This document shows positions 1-7,817 of a stretch of DNA of 16,409 nt, one piece after another. This DNA comes from Gemmataceae bacterium. Lineage in GTDB: Bacteria > Planctomycetota > Planctomycetia > Gemmatales > Gemmataceae. Under the pieces are notes generated by a model. It worked only from the letters and a program-made list of their open reading frames with translations. It made no database searches and was not told the DNA's origin. A program made the translations under genes and the position numbers. Where the stretch lies: NCBI GenBank assembly GCA_025056835.1, contig JANWVS010000005.1, positions 1-16,409 on the forward strand, given 5' to 3'. Every line of letters starts with the position of its first letter. Position 1 is the stretch's first letter.

Positions 1-1
1 G

Positions 2-391
2 TTCGAGCGGATGGCCCAAGCGACCGGTTTCGGCTTGGCCGACGACCTGCGGCGCCGCAGCATCGCCATTTATCGTCGGGCCAGCGCCTATGCCGGCGCG
101 CGCGGTTTGATCCTGGCCGATACCAAGCTGGAATGGGGCCGGCTGCCCAGCGGTGAATGCGTGTTGATCGACGAAGTGCTGACGCCGGATAGTTCGCGGT
201 ATTGGCCGGCCGACAGCTATCGCCCGGGAAGCCATCCGCCTTCGTTTGACAAGCAATTTGTCCGCGATTGGCTGGAGAGCACGGGCTGGGACAAAGCCAG
301 TCCGCCGCCGCCCTTGCCGGATGATATCGTGGCCAAAACCCGGGCCAAATACTGGGAGGCCTACCGGAGGCTGACAGGGTTGTGTCAGTAA
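2..391 (+). CDS. purC: Phosphoribosylaminoimidazole-succinocarboxamide (SAICAR) synthase, 5'-truncated by window edge
   Basis: This is the C-terminal 130 residues of PurC; the gene begins before the window. PurC is the cytoplasmic purine enzyme that joins CAIR and aspartate, using ATP, to make SAICAR. The visible frame opens FERMAQ and shows the family blocks in order: [24 protein letters not shown], of which ADTKLEWG is diagnostic, then [15 protein letters not shown], which contributes to the nucleotide/metal site, and [13 protein letters not shown] near the end. The internal ATG at 11 lies inside the conserved helix and is not the start. The TAA stop at 389-391 lies inside the 3' end of the convergent zinc-finger gene, so the two genes overlap by 7 bp. 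No intrinsic terminator is visible at the junction. Identity is confident; the N-terminal ATP-binding half cannot be assessed here. Confidence 0.95.
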   Translation, partial: FERMAQATGFGLADDLRRRSIAIYRRASAYAGARGLILADTKLEWGRLPSGECVLIDEVLTPDSSRYWPADSYRPGSHPPSFDKQFVRDWLESTGWDKASPPPPLPDDIVAKTRAKYWEAYRRLTGLCQ

Positions 392-828
392 TCCCAGTCG
401 CCTGCCGGCTGCAAGGCCCGACCCTGGGCATCGTAAAACGCTTCGTGGAGGAGGAACAACTCGCGAGTTTCCAAGCCGAGGGCGTGCAGCTGCCGACGCA
501 ATTGCTCGTAAGCATGGGGGCCGAGGCGGCGACCCAGCAGGGCGCGGAGATGCTCGGCACAAAGGTCCATCTCCACCGGTCGGCGCGAGTGGAGGGGAAA
601 CGTGAGATAGCGGAGGGTCCCTTGGTGATGGCACACGGCGCAACGACGCCGCTCGGTCTTCTCAATCAGCGGCGCCGCCTCTCCCAAGGCCAGTAGTTCA
701 ATACAGCTGGGGCAGTACGACTTGCCCGCGATGCGGTCCCAGCGGCGGCTGTCGTCGCCGCACCGGCTACAGGCAATTTTCGGAAACACGCTCCCCACAG
801 GCGCCAGGCGCAGACTGTCCATAATCAT
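385..828 (-). CDS. Small cytoplasmic protein with two predicted zinc-binding knuckles, function unknown
   Basis: A 147-residue protein not recognised as a named family. It has two candidate zinc sites. The first is C20-x2-C23 with C39-x2-C42 (CSRC...CPSC), a four-cysteine ribbon. The second is C63-x2-C66 with C90-x2-H93 (CAVC...CAEH). The remainder (about 95-130) is helix-rich, with [16 protein letters not shown], and suits a protein or nucleic-acid contact surface. There is no signal peptide. The reading frame extends to a TTG at 843, but ATG 828 has a GAGAG tract about 5 nt upstream and is preferred; ATG 822 is also possible. It converges on purC and shares its last 7 bp with it. Similar short two-finger proteins are, as far as I recall, common hypotheticals in planctomycetes. 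A regulatory or scaffold role is only inferred from the fingers. Confidence 0.75.
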   Translation of the reverse strand: MIMDSLRLAPVGSVFPKIACSRCGDDSRRWDRIAGKSYCPSCIELLALGEAAPLIEKTERRRCAVCHHQGTLRYLTFPLHSRRPVEMDLCAEHLRALLGRRLGPHAYEQLRRQLHALGLETRELFLLHEAFYDAQGRALQPAGDWDY

Positions 829-1198
829 GAGTCTCTCAGTCAAACGGTGCGCGACGCGCCGCCGTCGATCACTGGGCCGGGCAGAGGGATTTATCGGCTC
901 GGGGCGCGGCGGGACTGCGGCGGCAGGAAAAAAAAGCCGATCTTCGCCGTGGGGAATTTACGTATCTTGCCGGGACAGGCTGAATTACCAACCCCGCGGC
1001 CGTCTTGCCGCAGGGCAGTTCGATTGTGCCATGCGTTCTCTGGCCTCGGACGTCCACCGGCACGGTCCGTTCGAAAAATGACGGCTCGCGCCACGATCGA
1101 ACGCCCCTGGTCTTGCCCGCGACAACGCCCGGCGAAGGAACCGCGTGCGGCAGCGGCCGCTCGGCGGGCGCTCCACCCGATCTGGGGCGGCGTATCGT
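829..1198. other. Intergenic stretch, no supported gene
   Basis: This gap of about 370 bp lies between the end of the LptF/G permease gene and the start of the zinc-finger gene, both on the minus strand. Several open frames cross it on both strands, but they are Arg/Pro/Ala-rich, lack a ribosome site and show no recognisable motif, as expected of chance ORFs in GC-rich DNA. An A8 run at 928-935 reads as T8 on the minus strand. I could not find a convincing stem just before it, so I do not call it a terminator. The promoter of the zinc-finger gene probably lies here, but no -35/-10 pair stands out. Confidence 0.5.
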
Positions 1199-2458
1199 TT
1201 AGTTGCGTGCCAGGCGGCGAAAGAGGGCCAGGGCGATGATGAGCATCAGGGCGTTGGCCGCCCAAATGCCGTACACGGGCGGCACTTGCCGAAGTTTGGC
1301 CAGGTTGATGCCGCTGAGCAAGAGAGGATAGTAGAGCACAATGATCGGCACGAAGCAGGTGATGAAGGCGCTGAGGTAATCGCTGCGGCTGAACCAAATG
1401 CCGACCGGACAGCCGACCAGAACGAAACAGAGGCAGCCGAGGGCGAGGGCGGGGCGCATGTGAAACTCAGCGTCGATGGCTGCAATCAACAGGTCGTGGT
1501 GGCGCATGACGTAGCGTAGGTTACGCATGTGCTCGTTGAAGGGGTTGGGCAGGCTGCCGAGATTCTCTTTGGCCTGGATCGCGGCAATTTCGAGCTTGGC
1601 CTTGTCGCGCGCCTCGACATAGCGCCGGCGGAAATCGAAAAGCTCCAGCCAGGTCATGTCGGTGGCCCGGAACTTTTCCTGACTCTCCAGGTCAGGCGGC
1701 AGCTCGACCGGCCACGCCTTGTGTTCCACGTAGCCGACGTCGATGCCGTTCTCGTTGCTGATCCAGCAATCGAACATGTGGACCCAAATGACCTTTTCGG
1801 CACGCTCGACGCGCAGCTTGGCTTCCTTGGCCCGGGCGACGACGTCGATTTGGTTGGTTTTGGGATCGCGGCGCATGAAGTGGGCGTCGCGGAGGATGTC
1901 GCCATCGACCGATTTCACATAGATGGTGTAATTGATTTTCGGGTGTTGCAGCCGGCCTTCCTTGCGGAGCACCGCATACAGATAATCCTGCACATTGGCC
2001 AACACCTGGCCGCGCAGGGCAAAGTGCGTGACGGGAATGATGTTCAGATACAAGGCCATGGTCACGATGCTGGCCGCCAACCCCAAAAACAGCGCGGGGA
2101 CGACAACCTGGCCGATGTGGACGCCGGCTGATTTAATCGCCAGGATTTCGTTGTCCGCTGCCAAGCGCCCGTAGACGATACACGTCGCGAAGAGCGTTGT
2201 CGTGGGCAGGGTGTAGGGGAGCATGTTCGGCAGCAGCAGTGGAATCGCTCCGAGGATTTGTCCCGGTCCTAGGCCGTGCTGCGTCGCCTCGGCGATCAGG
2301 CCGGCCAGCAGCAGCAGACTGGTCAGGGCGGTCCAGGCGAGCAAAAACACCTTGACCAACTCGGCCAGAATCATGCGATGAATCAACTTCCAGCCAGGCA
2401 CGCTTGCCTCCCTCTGAGCCGACCGGCGGAGCGGCAGCGCCGCCGGCGTCGCCGTCAT
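1199..2458 (-). CDS. LptF/LptG (YjgP/YjgQ) family inner-membrane permease
   Basis: A 419-residue membrane protein with the family layout: three N-terminal membrane segments (about 35-55, 70-93, 115-141), a central periplasmic beta-jellyroll region, then three C-terminal segments (about 336-356, 364-386, 395-413). The YGRLAADNEI block at 96-105, followed by AIKSAG, is the family hallmark just after TM2. In proteobacteria LptF and LptG pair with the ATPase LptB to extract lipopolysaccharide from the inner membrane and pass it to LptC/LptA. Here only one permease is present and no lptB, lptA or lptC is in the window, so F and G cannot be distinguished and the cargo is unknown. It is somewhat longer than the roughly 360 residues typical of the family, with an extra charged stretch at about 255-335. 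The start at 2458 is supported by an ATGA overlap with the upstream AsmA-like stop and a GGGGA tract about 6 nt upstream, suggesting translational coupling. Confidence 0.9.
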   Translation of the reverse strand: MTATPAALPLRRSAQREASVPGWKLIHRMILAELVKVFLLAWTALTSLLLLAGLIAEATQHGLGPGQILGAIPLLLPNMLPYTLPTTTLFATCIVYGRLAADNEILAIKSAGVHIGQVVVPALFLGLAASIVTMALYLNIIPVTHFALRGQVLANVQDYLYAVLRKEGRLQHPKINYTIYVKSVDGDILRDAHFMRRDPKTNQIDVVARAKEAKLRVERAEKVIWVHMFDCWISNENGIDVGYVEHKAWPVELPPDLESQEKFRATDMTWLELFDFRRRYVEARDKAKLEIAAIQAKENLGSLPNPFNEHMRNLRYVMRHHDLLIAAIDAEFHMRPALALGCLCFVLVGCPVGIWFSRSDYLSAFITCFVPIIVLYYPLLLSGINLAKLRQVPPVYGIWAANALMLIIALALFRRLARN

Positions 2459-5400
2459 TTGCGGTCCCCACTCTCAATCAACGCGGGGGACGGCTGCGGC
2501 TGGCGGGGCGTTTGAAGCCCCGGACCGCCGCGCCAACGATCGCGCAGGTGCAGCAACGGATCGACCACCACCGGCACCGGCTTCTTGGTAAACTTGATGT
2601 CCTTGCTGTCGCCGCTGATCTTGCCGTGGGCCTCGACCGTCATGAAAAAATTCTTGCTGAGCATCGGCGGCACGCCGCGTACCGCCGGCGGAAGCAACTG
2701 CTCGATGCGCGCCCAACTCGGATACAGTTCCAAGCGCAAATCGGTGCCGTCGAGATTGATCTCGCCCTTGCCGGTGAAGCTGACCGCGTTGCCGTACAAC
2801 TCCAAGTGGTCAATGACGGCCCGGCGGCCGCGGATGGCGAAACGGGCGTGCAGTTCTTCAAACATCGTGCGGTCGGGCCAACGAAGCCCGAGAAATTTGA
2901 TCAGGTCGAGCAGAAACGGCAGGTTCAGGAGCTTGCCGTTGGGCATGTCGAGGGTGCCGTGGCCGTCGAGCGTGTTGATGTCGCCGCCGACGCCGACCAG
3001 ATACAACCGGGCAATGCCGACGCCGGAAACGCGGGATTCGCTGCCGAGGTTGCGTCGGCCGAATTGCTGCAAGTCGATCTGCGAGGCCGTCAGGTTTAGC
3101 TCGTAGCGAGGCACATCGGTGAAATCGAGGCTGACCTGGCCCGCGACATCGCCGCCGTAGATGGGCGCCTTCAAGTCGAGCAGCAGCAGTTGTGGTTTGT
3201 TCTCCTTGATTTGAAACCGTCCTTGGATGTCGTGAAACGGCTGGTTGTACAGGGCGGCGTGGTCGATGAGAAGATTGCCGGTCAGGCCGACGATTTGCTG
3301 GCCGTTGTGGCGGCCCTCACAGGCCACCACTCCCGTGACGTGGGTGAACGGCAGTCCGACTGTCAGTCGCGCGTTCTTCAACCAGGCCTGGCCTTTCCAA
3401 TAGACATCGGCCGAGGCCCCCGCCTGGCCGCTGTGGGCAAGGATCAGCTGCGTTTTCACGCGGAGCGGATCGGAGCAGCGCAACGCGGTCGCAGCCTCGC
3501 GCAATTTCGCAGGCAGGGCCGCCAGCAGCTCCGCTTCCAGCCGCACGTTCTCGGCCTGTAATTCCGGTAGATCGGCATACAAGGCGCCGCTCGGGTGCAA
3601 TTCTGCACTTCCCTTGTCCAAATACACGCGCGCGTCGCCATGGTGAGCGCTGAACTGTCGCAGTTCGAGCCGTTGCTCCTGCAAATGGAGCTTGCCCGCG
3701 ACGCCGTGCAGGGAGAACGGGAAGCAACGCGGTCGGATCGTCGGTCCCTTGACGTCGATACGGACTTCCAACTCGTGGAGCTGTTTCCCGCGGCGGTCGA
3801 TGGCGGCAGTGAATTCCGCTCGCCCCGAAGGTTGAAACTCTTCCCAAGCCTTGTATAGCCCCGGCAGGTGTTTGAGCGCGTCGCGTAGATCGGCGTCCAG
3901 GGCCAGGTTCTTGCTGGCCAGCTCGACGTAGACGCCCGGCTTGGCGTGTCGTTGGTCCGGCTCGAGCGACCGGCCCCGGATGGAAATGATGCTGTCGCCG
4001 TGCTTGGCCGTGAAGCCGTGCAACTCCCATTGCGTCGGCGACCAAACGTCAATGAAGCCGTGGACATTGGTCAGCGCGTAAGGGAATTCGTCCCAGCAGG
4101 CTGAGCCATCAAGCAGGCAGACGTGGTATTCGCCCTGGAATTTGTCGTCGTGGGGCCGCCGCCGCACCTGGGCTTTGACATCCACGTGGCCGGCGACACG
4201 GAACGACTCGGCCAGCGTCCGAACCTGGTCCGGCAACGCCGCGATCAAGGTCGCGTCAACCGGTATCTTTCTCGCTTGGATGTCGAACAGCATATCCACG
4301 CGCGGACCGTCGGCTTGCCAGCGGCCCTTGATCTTCACCGGTCGCTGGGCCGCTTGGGCGGTCAGGTCGGCAGTGACGCGGAGCGTCGGCAGTTCGCATT
4401 GGATCGTGCCCTGCACGTCGTCCAAGGGATAAGGAAATGCCTTGAAGCGGGCGGCGATCCCTTGGGGCATCACTGTGACGCGCGACGGTGCGCCTTCGCT
4501 GTGCGGCACCCAGTGCCCGTCGCGGCGGCGCAACTCGGCTTGGATGCTGACGCGCCCCTGAGGCTGATACAGACTGATCAGGTGGCGAAGTTTTTCAGGA
4601 AGTGGCGCGCGCGCAAGGTCGTCGACGGCGACGTCATTGGCGTGCAGGACGAGCGTGCAATGATCCGCCGGCGCCGGCATCCGGGCCGAACCGCTGCCGC
4701 GCAACCGGGCGCTGCCCATCGTCGCCGCGGCCTCCGCGACGCGCAGCTCGGAACCGTCGAAGCTCACTTGCGCTTGCAATTGCCGCAGCGGTAAGGGCCA
4801 ATCGGGATGGCTGACGCTGGCATCCGCCACCCGCGCGTGAACGACATAACCCCATGCCGGTTCGGCTGCCGCTTGATAGACCACGTTGGCTTGCAGCCCG
4901 GCTCGTCCTTGGACTTTCCAGCCGTGGAACTTCCAGCTCGGGACAAAGTGCGCGAACTGCTCCAGCAGCGCTCCATCGAGACGGAAGTCGGTCGCTTTCA
5001 CGGCAAGGCGCAGCTCGTTGCTGCTTTTTTGCCATGTGCCGTGCACCTGGACCTTTCCCAACCAATCGCTGTGCGCCAAGCCGTCGATCGTCACGACGTC
5101 GATGGGATCATTGATCAACGTCACCTCAGCCTTGGTCAATTCCAGCTTCCGCGGCGCACTTTCATCGCGACGGTCTTCGTACTGAATGACGCCGTGATGA
5201 ATGACGATGGTCGGCAGCGTTTGGCCCGGCGGCATGGCTGCGGCCAACCCCGCCACATTCCACTGTCCCTTAGCGTCGCGCACCAGGCGCAGCCGCGGCC
5301 GATGGAGTTCGATTTTGCGAAACGACAAGCGGCCGTCGAGCATCTTTTCCTTGTCGTGGAACAGCACCGCCGCGGGAAAATGGGCGACCTCGTTGGTCGG

Positions 5401-5631
5401 ATCGTTGCGCCGCACCAGCCGCAGGCCATGAACTTTGATGTTTCCTAAGAGATGCAGCGACGCGGCGTCGATGCTCACCGCGGCGCCGGGGAACAACTCG
5501 GAGAATTTGGCGAACACCTGAGCACGCACGGCCGCGGGGTTGGTCCAGTGTTGGTAGGCCACAACCCCGAGCAGCACGCTCGCCGCTACGCTAAAAACCA
5601 CGCCGCGGACGAACCATTTGTGCCACGCCAT
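2455..5631 (-). CDS. AsmA-like / bridge-type lipid-transfer protein, inner-membrane anchored
   Basis: A 1058-residue protein with one N-terminal membrane anchor (about 8-28) and a very long beta-rich body expected in the periplasm. The C-terminal part (about 865-1005) has the AsmA-like pattern: a glycine-rich strand, GHGTLDMPNGKLLNLPFLLDL, a helix with FEELHARF, then LELYGNAVSFTGKGEINLDG. Residues about 220-820 contain a repeat of about 120 residues: an LPxxLR-type helix and a GR-xVxxxAxxRR strand, then an FP[YF]xLxxVxG strand at 278, 399, 516, 637 and 760. Known AsmA-family members of E. coli (YhdP, TamB, YdbH) form hydrophobic grooves that carry phospholipid to the outer membrane; a similar role is inferred here. 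ATG 5631 has a GGGA/GAGG tract upstream. A TTGACC-N17-TAGTAT promoter precedes it, and its stop overlaps the permease start. Exact subfamily (YhdP-like, AsmA or TamB) is uncertain. Confidence 0.85.
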   Translation of the reverse strand: MAWHKWFVRGVVFSVAASVLLGVVAYQHWTNPAAVRAQVFAKFSELFPGAAVSIDAASLHLLGNIKVHGLRLVRRNDPTNEVAHFPAAVLFHDKEKMLDGRLSFRKIELHRPRLRLVRDAKGQWNVAGLAAAMPPGQTLPTIVIHHGVIQYEDRRDESAPRKLELTKAEVTLINDPIDVVTIDGLAHSDWLGKVQVHGTWQKSSNELRLAVKATDFRLDGALLEQFAHFVPSWKFHGWKVQGRAGLQANVVYQAAAEPAWGYVVHARVADASVSHPDWPLPLRQLQAQVSFDGSELRVAEAAATMGSARLRGSGSARMPAPADHCTLVLHANDVAVDDLARAPLPEKLRHLISLYQPQGRVSIQAELRRRDGHWVPHSEGAPSRVTVMPQGIAARFKAFPYPLDDVQGTIQCELPTLRVTADLTAQAAQRPVKIKGRWQADGPRVDMLFDIQARKIPVDATLIAALPDQVRTLAESFRVAGHVDVKAQVRRRPHDDKFQGEYHVCLLDGSACWDEFPYALTNVHGFIDVWSPTQWELHGFTAKHGDSIISIRGRSLEPDQRHAKPGVYVELASKNLALDADLRDALKHLPGLYKAWEEFQPSGRAEFTAAIDRRGKQLHELEVRIDVKGPTIRPRCFPFSLHGVAGKLHLQEQRLELRQFSAHHGDARVYLDKGSAELHPSGALYADLPELQAENVRLEAELLAALPAKLREAATALRCSDPLRVKTQLILAHSGQAGASADVYWKGQAWLKNARLTVGLPFTHVTGVVACEGRHNGQQIVGLTGNLLIDHAALYNQPFHDIQGRFQIKENKPQLLLLDLKAPIYGGDVAGQVSLDFTDVPRYELNLTASQIDLQQFGRRNLGSESRVSGVGIARLYLVGVGGDINTLDGHGTLDMPNGKLLNLPFLLDLIKFLGLRWPDRTMFEELHARFAIRGRRAVIDHLELYGNAVSFTGKGEINLDGTDLRLELYPSWARIEQLLPPAVRGVPPMLSKNFFMTVEAHGKISGDSKDIKFTKKPVPVVVDPLLHLRDRWRGGPGLQTPRQPQPSPALIESGDRK

Positions 5632-5714
5632 GCCTCATTCCCGCCCAGGCTGTTCCGTCCTTGGTCGTGCGCCCCGCCATGACGGCCCCTGGCGAGGCGA
5701 CCGAAGGCCGCGCG

Positions 5715-5743
5715 ATACTACGGCAAATGCGGCCGGGGGTCAA
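5715..5743 (-). promoter_or_regulatory. Predicted sigma70-type promoter of the AsmA-like/LptF-like pair
   Basis: On the minus strand TTGACC (5743-5738) and TAGTAT (5720-5715) are separated by exactly 17 bp, matching the housekeeping consensus at 5 of 6 and 4 of 6 positions. The predicted start near 5708 gives a leader of about 77 nt before ATG 5631. It lies in the 238-bp gap between divergent genes, where a promoter in this direction is required. It was read by eye and not scored against background. Confidence 0.55.
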
Positions 5744-5869
5744 CATCCACTTGAACGACCGAGGCCGCGGCTTTGGCGGCCGACGGAGGCGGCTCGGCGA
5801 CAGGGATGGTTCTTCCTAACATAGCGACATGGGAAAACGGCGGTACTTCGCCAAGAGAGGACGATGACG

Positions 5870-6247
5870 ATGTCTTGGTCGGCGGCCTGGGCTGCTCTGG
5901 CCGGTGTAGTTGTCGCGAGTTGTTGCCTGGCGGGGCCGCTCCAGCCGTTCGCCCCGAAGTTAGGGTACCGCGACTTCGAGTTTCGGCCATTTCAGGCGCA
6001 AAGCCACCATCTCGACGTCAAGGGCGGCGAACCTACCCAGGTCATCGTTTTCGGAATTACTTCATCGCCGATGGGAGTCTACGTCTACGATCCCCATGGC
6101 AACTGCGTAGCGCACGACGATGCTTCCACGGACCTGATTGTGGACAAGCTCCTGGTCGAATTTCACCCGCCGCAGACGGCCGGGTACGAAGTCGTAATCC
6201 GCAACTTGGGGCGCAAACTCACGCAAGCCGAAGTCGCCATTCGTTGA
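5870..6247 (+). CDS. Small exported protein of unknown function (first of a tandem pair)
   Basis: A 125-residue protein not recognised as a named family. The N-terminus (AAWAALAGVVVASCCLAGP) is a hydrophobic export signal, with cleavage plausible after CLA. A VASC sequence fits a lipobox loosely, but the n-region lacks a positive charge, so lipoprotein status is doubtful. The body is a small beta-sandwich-like domain, with GGEPTQVIVFG, MGVYVYDPHGNCV and PPQTAGYEVVIRNLG, reminiscent of the pre-peptidase C-terminal (PPC-like) domains of secreted proteins. Two ATGs are close together; 5870 is preferred because the AGAGAGG at 5854-5860 is 9 nt away, against 3 nt for ATG 5864. The following gene is a diverged copy 14 bp downstream. 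It is divergent from the AsmA-like gene, which fits an envelope setting but gives no specific role. Confidence 0.75.
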   Translation: MSWSAAWAALAGVVVASCCLAGPLQPFAPKLGYRDFEFRPFQAQSHHLDVKGGEPTQVIVFGITSSPMGVYVYDPHGNCVAHDDASTDLIVDKLLVEFHPPQTAGYEVVIRNLGRKLTQAEVAIR

Positions 6248-6261
6248 CCGGAGACCGTGCC

Positions 6262-6675
6262 GTGACCCTGCACCGCTGGCTGTTTATCCTGTCGTGTCCT
6301 CTGCTGTGGCTTTCGGCGACGCGCGCCGGACCCGTCAAGGGGCCTATGCTGGTGGGCGACATCCGTTTGCGGCCGGCGGGGGAGAAGGAAGCGGTCCACA
6401 TTCTCCCGCCGATCGTCTTTGCCGGCGGACAACCGGCCCGCGTGGTGGTGCGCGGCGACCACAACCCGGTCGTGCCGCTGGAGGTTCGCGTCTATTCGGA
6501 AGACGGCCGACTGGTGGCCAGCGACCGCCGGGAGTACGACTTGCTCGCCGTGATGTGGACGCCGCCTCGGACCGCCGAGTATCGGATCGAGGTTCATAAC
6601 CTGGCGCCGTATGACGCCTACGAGCGTTTTAAGGAAGAGACGAAATACACCGCCATCCACATCGTGCTCCGTTGA
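6262..6675 (+). CDS. Small exported protein of unknown function (second of a tandem pair)
   Basis: A 137-residue protein starting at GTG 6262, chosen because CGGAGA at 6249-6254 sits 7 nt upstream and the product then begins with a proper signal peptide (LHRWLFILSCPLLWLSATRAG, cleavage near ATRA). The same frame is open further upstream to 5773, but that extension overlaps the preceding gene and would bury the signal. The mature part shares the first protein's pattern: GGQPARVVVRG, LEVRVYSEDGRLV, then PPRTAEYRIEVHNLA, against GGEPTQVIVFG, GVYVYDPHGNCV and PPQTAGYEVVIRNLG. The two are therefore diverged paralogues with the same predicted beta-sandwich fold. It ends in a charged tail, YERFKEETKYTAIHIVLR. 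The 14-bp gap implies one transcript. Function unknown; extracellular or periplasmic binding is possible. Confidence 0.78.
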   Translation: MTLHRWLFILSCPLLWLSATRAGPVKGPMLVGDIRLRPAGEKEAVHILPPIVFAGGQPARVVVRGDHNPVVPLEVRVYSEDGRLVASDRREYDLLAVMWTPPRTAEYRIEVHNLAPYDAYERFKEETKYTAIHIVLR

Positions 6676-6713
6676 CCAAAGGCAGCGTCGGCCGTGGCTT
6701 GGGCCGTTGTGGA

Positions 6714-6736
6714 GACGCCGGCTGCGGAACGGCGTC
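6714..6736. terminator. Weak hairpin between convergent genes
   Basis: GACGCCG (6714-6720) and CGGCGTC (6730-6736) form a perfect 7-bp stem with a 9-nt loop inside the 67-bp gap between the exported-protein pair and fabH. It is placed where a bidirectional terminator is needed, but no T run follows on either strand, so it may be chance in GC-rich DNA. Confidence 0.25.
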
Positions 6737-6742
6737 GTGCCC

Positions 6743-7774
6743 TCAGGCGGAGAGCTTTTGCGCGCGGCGTCGGACAATCGCGGCGATGTCGGCCCAGCGG
6801 AGCACGCAGGCGCCCCACGTCAGGCCGCCGCCAAAGGCCACCAAGAGGAAGTGATCGCCGACCTGCACGGGCCGCGAGTCGAGGAATTCGCCCATGGCCA
6901 ACGCGATGGACGCGGCTCCGGTGTTGCCGTGGCGGTCGACGTTGATGAACATTTTCTCGGCCGGCAGGTCGAGGGCCTCTTGCGTGGCGGTGAGGATGCG
7001 CAAGTTGGCTTGGTGGGGAATGACGGCGGTCAGCTCGGGGAGCGTCAGGTTGGCCTTCGCGAGCGCTTCCTTGGCGGTTTGGGCCATGTTGCGGACGGCC
7101 ATTTTGAAGACCTCGTTGCCGCGCATCTTCATGTAGTGGGCCTTGCGGGCAACGGTGTCGGCCGAGGCGGGCAGGGCACTGCCCCCGGCTTCGATCACGA
7201 GCATGCGCTCGATGTCGCCCCGACTACCCAAGGCGACGCTCAAAACACCCTCGCAGTGCGGCGTCGCTTCGAGCACCACAGCGCCGGCGCCGTCGCCGAA
7301 GAGGACGCACGTGCTGCGATCTTGCCAGTTGACGAAGCGCGTCAGCGTTTCGCTGGAGACCAACAAGACGCGCCGGGCCGCGCCGCCCTGGATGAATTGG
7401 CTGGCCACGGCCAAACCGTAGATGAAGCCGCTGCACGCGGCGTTGAGGTCGAAGGCGCCCGCCTGCGTGCAGCCCAGCTGTTGTTGGATCAGACAGGCCG
7501 TCGCGGGCAGGAGATGGTCCGGCGTGGTGGACGCACAAATGACGAGATCGATCTCGCGCGGCAACAGTTCGGCGCGTTCCAGCGCGCGTCGGGCGGCGAT
7601 CACTCCCATCGACGACGTGGTCTCGTCGGGAGCGGCGACGCGGCGTTCGCCGATCCCGGTGCGAGTCCGAATCCAGGCATCGCTGGTATCGACCAGTTCT
7701 TCCAGGTCGTGATTGGACAGGATGCGCGTGGGACTGTACGACCCCCACCCCGTGATTGCCGCATGATTCATCAT
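6743..7774 (-). CDS. fabH: 3-oxoacyl-ACP synthase III (ketoacyl-ACP synthase)
   Basis: A 343-residue cytoplasmic thiolase-fold enzyme, close to the usual FabH length of about 320-330. FabH starts fatty-acid synthesis by condensing acetyl-CoA, or another short acyl-CoA, with malonyl-ACP. The catalytic triad is complete: Cys114 in LNAACSGF, His254 in VIPHQAN and Asn284 in DRHGNTGAAS. The N-terminal block DAWIRTRTGIGERR and the C-terminal GGGLTWGA are also typical. Two adjacent ATGs (7774, 7771) follow a GGAGA about 8-10 nt upstream; either could be used. It sits 43 bp or so after the SUMF1-like gene on the same strand with no promoter visible between, so the two are probably cotranscribed. The usual FabH neighbours (plsX, fabD, fabG, acpP) are absent, so this may be an extra copy with a special acyl substrate. 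FabH identity is firm; primer specificity cannot be read. Confidence 0.93.
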   Translation of the reverse strand: MMNHAAITGWGSYSPTRILSNHDLEELVDTSDAWIRTRTGIGERRVAAPDETTSSMGVIAARRALERAELLPREIDLVICASTTPDHLLPATACLIQQQLGCTQAGAFDLNAACSGFIYGLAVASQFIQGGAARRVLLVSSETLTRFVNWQDRSTCVLFGDGAGAVVLEATPHCEGVLSVALGSRGDIERMLVIEAGGSALPASADTVARKAHYMKMRGNEVFKMAVRNMAQTAKEALAKANLTLPELTAVIPHQANLRILTATQEALDLPAEKMFINVDRHGNTGAASIALAMGEFLDSRPVQVGDHFLLVAFGGGLTWGACVLRWADIAAIVRRRAQKLSA

Positions 7775-7817
7775 GATGGAGATTTCTCCGGCCCGACGCC
7801 GGTGTTCGCGGGCGCGG

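Noticed and set aside
928..935. T8 run on the minus strand as a terminator for the AsmA/LptF pair
   Set aside because: No stem of useful length precedes it on that strand, and it is about 260 bp past the last stop.
847..1239. Open frames on both strands in the gap after the permease gene
   Set aside because: No start signal, no motif, and low-complexity Arg/Pro/Ala composition; treated as non-coding.
5773..6675. 300-residue frame containing the second exported protein
   Set aside because: The upstream 163 residues overlap the first exported gene in another frame and lack homology; the GTG at 6262 has a ribosome site and begins a signal peptide.
7775..7786. GGAGATTTCTCC palindrome before fabH
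   Set aside because: It contains the fabH ribosome site, and the stem would have a 2-nt loop, so it is not a credible hairpin or operator.
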